Below, in pieces: positions 61,747 to 64,000 of a stretch of 64,000 nt of DNA. The position numbers and the translations under genes were made by a program. The notes beneath the pieces are model-generated. The model ran no database searches, had not been told where the DNA came from, and saw only the letters and a list, made by a program, of their open reading frames with translations. Source of the DNA: Alcanivorax sp. S6407 (GTDB taxonomy: Bacteria; Pseudomonadota; Gammaproteobacteria; Pseudomonadales; Alcanivoracaceae); contig NZ_JALKBH010000005.1 of the NCBI RefSeq assembly GCF_023016115.1, positions 62,001-126,000 of the forward strand, given 5' to 3'. Within the stretch, counting starts at the first letter, position 1. The number at the start of each line of letters is the position of its first letter.

Positions 61747-62336
61747 ATTGCTTGAAGTTGCGCTATCAGCTGATCCATCGCCTTGCCGCGATGGCTCATG
61801 GCGTTCTTTTCTTGCGGGGGGAGTTGGGCAGCGGTGCAGCCTTTTTCCGGCACGTAGAAGTGCGGGTCATAGCCGAAGCCCTGGTCGCCTTGCGGTTCCA
61901 GTACGATTTCCCCTTCCCAGGTTCCCTGGCAGATGATCGGGGTGGCGTCGTCTTCGTGTTCCATCAATACCAGTACGGCCACATAGCGGGCATCGCGGTT
62001 GACCTCTGGCATGTCGGAGAGCAGCTCTACCAGTAGCTTGTTGTTTTTCTCGTCGCTGGCGCCGACGCCGGCAAAGCGTGCGGAGAAAACGCCGGGTGCG
62101 CCGCGCAGGGCCGCCACCTGGATGCCGGAATCATCGGCAATAGCGGGCAGGCCGGTGTATTTGCAGGCGTTGCGGGCCTTGATGATGGCGTTTTCCACAA
62201 AGGTGGTGCCGGTCTCATCCGCTTCCGGCACCTCAAACTCGCTTTGCGCCACTACCTCAATATTCAGCGGCGCGAGTAGTTGCTGAAGTTCAGCGAGTTT
62301 CTTCTTGTTGCCGGAGGCGAGGACTAGCTTTTCCAA
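61743..62336 (-). CDS. rdgB: dITP/XTP pyrophosphatase
   Basis: This 197-residue Ham1/RdgB enzyme removes non-canonical purine nucleotides to protect DNA. It begins KLVLASGNKKKLAELQ and has TFVENAIIKARNACKYTGLPAIADDSG and FGYDPHFYVPEKG, the family signatures. The start codon is TTG at 62336 behind AAGGAG. It lies downstream of metX-metW with a heptad element between. Confidence 0.95.
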   Translation of the reverse strand: MEKLVLASGNKKKLAELQQLLAPLNIEVVAQSEFEVPEADETGTTFVENAIIKARNACKYTGLPAIADDSGIQVAALRGAPGVFSARFAGVGASDEKNNKLLVELLSDMPEVNRDARYVAVLVLMEHEDDATPIICQGTWEGEIVLEPQGDQGFGYDPHFYVPEKGCTAAQLPPQEKNAMSHRGKAMDQLIAQLQAM

Positions 62337-62360
62337 TTTTCACTCCTTGGGTCGTTCGCA

Positions 62361-62492
62361 GCATGCATCACGCAACACGCTTCACGCTAAAAACAGGGCT
62401 CCGATCTTTGCCTGCGTTTGGGCGCGGAGACGACGCTACACTCTGGGCAGGGTACCTTCCGCGTTGTTGCATGATGCGTGGTGCGTGCAGCG
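62361..62492. repeat. CACGC-NN heptad element between metW and rdgB
   Basis: The left array 62361-62389 has dinucleotides AT, AA, TT, TA. The right array 62461-62492 is inverted (AC, AT, AA read on the minus strand). A core of about 70 bases contains GGGCTCCGATC and ACGACGCTACACTCTGGGC. The right end GCAGCGGCTCTT resembles the ends of arrays at 31371 and 32100. Confidence 0.8.
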
Positions 62493-62497
62493 GCTCT

Positions 62498-63088
62498 TTA
62501 TGCCTTCACCCGGTAAATCGCGATTTCCCCGAACAGATTCGGCCACAGCTTGGCCAGGAAACCGCTGCGATGGTGGCGGTTGATCACCTGGCGTTCGAGG
62601 ATCTGCACGTTGTGCTTGCGGCAGTGGGTCTCGAAATCCTGCACGGTACACAGGTGGATGTTGGGTGTGTTGTACCACTGGTAGGGAAGTGCCGACGACA
62701 CCGGCATGCGCCCCTTGAATGCCAGGTAGCTGCGTACCCACCAGTGGCCGAAATTCGGGAAGGTGATGATCGCTTCACGACCTACCCGCACCATTTCGTT
62801 GAGAATCTGGTCGGGGCGGAGCACCGCCTGCAGGGCCTGGGTCATCACTACATAATCGAAACGGCCATCCTGAAAGTTGCCGAGTCCGCTGTCGAGATCC
62901 TGTTCCAGCACGTTGACGCCTTTTTCAAAACAGGCCGCCAGGTTGTCCTGGTTGATCTCCAGGCCATAGCCGCGGGTTTGCTTGTGCTCGCCCAGCCAGG
63001 CCAGCAGGGTGCCATCGCCACAGCCAAGGTCAAGCAGGGTGGCGCCTTGGGGAATCCAGTCGCTGATCAGTTGCAGGTCATCACGCAT
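62498..63088 (-). CDS. metW: Methionine biosynthesis protein MetW
   Basis: This 196-residue methyltransferase-like protein begins [32 protein letters not shown], the SAM-binding motif typical of MetW. It is always linked with metX and probably supports or regulates homoserine acylation. The start is the ATG at 63088, which overlaps the end of metX by eight bases. Standard length. Confidence 0.93.
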   Translation of the reverse strand: MRDDLQLISDWIPQGATLLDLGCGDGTLLAWLGEHKQTRGYGLEINQDNLAACFEKGVNVLEQDLDSGLGNFQDGRFDYVVMTQALQAVLRPDQILNEMVRVGREAIITFPNFGHWWVRSYLAFKGRMPVSSALPYQWYNTPNIHLCTVQDFETHCRKHNVQILERQVINRHHRSGFLAKLWPNLFGEIAIYRVKA

Positions 63089-64000
63089 TGGTGTTCTCCA
63101 CAGTGTTGACGCCGCTCTCCACTTCATTGGCGACCCGGTGCATATAGGCACCGAACAGCTTCACGTATTCCGGGATGTCCAGCAGGAAGGCGTCATGCCC
63201 CTTGGGGGTGTCGATTTCCGCATAGCTCACATCACGGCCGGCATGTACCAGGCCGTCAACAATTTCGCGGCTGCGTTCCGGTGCAAAGCGCCAGTCCGAG
63301 GTGAAGGACATGATCAGGAACTTGCAGCTGGGCTGGGCCAGGGCGGTTTCCAGGTTGTCTTCGAATTCCCGGGCCGGATCAAAGTAATCCAGCGCCTTGG
63401 TCATCAGCAGGTAGGTGTTGGCGTCGAAGTTGCGCGAAAACACCTCGCCCTGATGGCGCAGGTAGGACTCCACCTGGAATTCCACGTCGAAACCGTAATG
63501 AAAGCGCCCGGCACGTAAGTCGCGACCGAACTTCATGCGCATGGCGTCATCACTGAGGTAGGTGATGTGCCCGACCATGCGCGCCAGGATCAGCCCCTGG
63601 CGGGGGTAAGTGTCGTGCAGGTAGTAGCGTCCACCGTGAAAATTCGGATCGGTAAGGATCGACTGGCGGGCCACTTCGTTGAAGGCAATATTCTGTGCCG
63701 ACAGTTTCGGTGCTGCCGCGATGACCACGGAATGGCTGAGTCGCTCCGGGTAATCAATGGACCATTGCAGCGCCTGCATGCCGCCCATGCTGCCGCCGAT
63801 GACCGCGGCCCAGCGCTGGATTCCCAATACATCGGCCAGCCGTACCTGGCTGTTGACCCAGTCCTTGATGGTCATCATCGGGAAGTCCGGGCCCCAGGGC
63901 TGGCCGGTTTCCGGATTGATGGAGGAAGGGCCGGACGAGCCGTGGCAGCCGCCCAGATTATTCAGGCACACCACGAAGAAGCGATTGGTATCGATAACCT
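63081..64000 (-). CDS. metX: Homoserine O-acyltransferase, 5' end beyond the window
   Basis: The last 305 or so residues of MetX are visible; the frame stays open past base 64000, so the start is outside. The nucleophile elbow [10 protein letters not shown] is present, with [16 protein letters not shown] upstream and C-terminal catalytic residues in the TPKGHDAFL region. It activates homoserine with acetyl- or succinyl-CoA as the first committed step to methionine. In gammaproteobacteria with metW next door the succinyl form is common; the donor cannot be decided from what is visible. Confidence 0.93.
   Translation of the reverse strand, partial: VIDTNRFFVVCLNNLGGCHGSSGPSSINPETGQPWGPDFPMMTIKDWVNSQVRLADVLGIQRWAAVIGGSMGGMQALQWSIDYPERLSHSVVIAAAPKLSAQNIAFNEVARQSILTDPNFHGGRYYLHDTYPRQGLILARMVGHITYLSDDAMRMKFGRDLRAGRFHYGFDVEFQVESYLRHQGEVFSRNFDANTYLLMTKALDYFDPAREFEDNLETALAQPSCKFLIMSFTSDWRFAPERSREIVDGLVHAGRDVSYAEIDTPKGHDAFLLDIPEYVKLFGAYMHRVANEVESGVNTVENTNA

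Overview
The window reads as chromosomal DNA of a GC-rich gammaproteobacterium. The housekeeping gene order (rph-pyrE, slmA, argB, an AlgC-type mutase, dut, coaBC, radC, rpmB-rpmG; then metX-metW, rdgB, hemW; and pycA with a divergent LysR gene) is that of Pseudomonas, Marinobacter and Alcanivorax relatives. Protein style and the dense intergenic palindromes make an Alcanivorax-like organism my best guess. This is inference; there is no rRNA gene here to confirm it.

Layout. 1-2 kb: start of pycA (minus strand) and its divergent LysR regulator. 2-8 kb: accessory genes, including a CPCC-domain protein, an AbiE-like toxin-antitoxin pair with a clear operator, a lipoprotein and exported protein pair, an Xre regulator with a 335-aa conserved protein, and a HIT hydrolase. 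8-24 kb: a defense island with a complete type I restriction-modification operon (hsdM-hsdS-hsdR), a tripartite toxin-antitoxin-chaperone locus (HigB-like, HigA-like, SecB-like) and a complete Wadjet operon (jetA-jetB-jetC-jetD) carrying a block of REP palindromes between jetB and jetC. 24-27.5 kb: a Lon-type protease and two small genes. 27.6-41.3 kb: conserved core genes. This part also holds a REP-associated tyrosine transposase with its REPs, and a small S23-type four-helix-bundle gene framed by inverted repeat arrays. 41.6-51.3 kb: a tad (Flp type IVb pilus) operon. 51.4-53.6 kb: two tandem PAP2-like membrane proteins. 53.7-64 kb: a desaturase, an HyuA-like protein, mutM, a TetR regulator, hemW, yaiI, rdgB, metW and the end of metX.

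How the genes work together. The 3-24 kb island combines DNA restriction, a plasmid-cleaving condensin system and two addiction-type modules. The tad genes encode a secretin, an assembly ATPase, inner-membrane platform proteins, a pilotin-like TPR lipoprotein and pseudopilins in one direction with short gaps or overlaps. No prepilin peptidase gene is present here.

The most unusual signal lies between genes. Apart from ordinary REP palindromes there are at least five families of short arrays with strict 7-base periodicity. Each unit is a nearly constant pentamer followed by a variable dinucleotide: CACGC-NN, AACAG-NN, CAAGC-NN, ACTCG-NN and GCGTC-NN. Arrays usually come as inverted pairs around a short core. 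They often touch start or stop codons, and one pair frames the S23-type gene. I do not know a described system that explains them.
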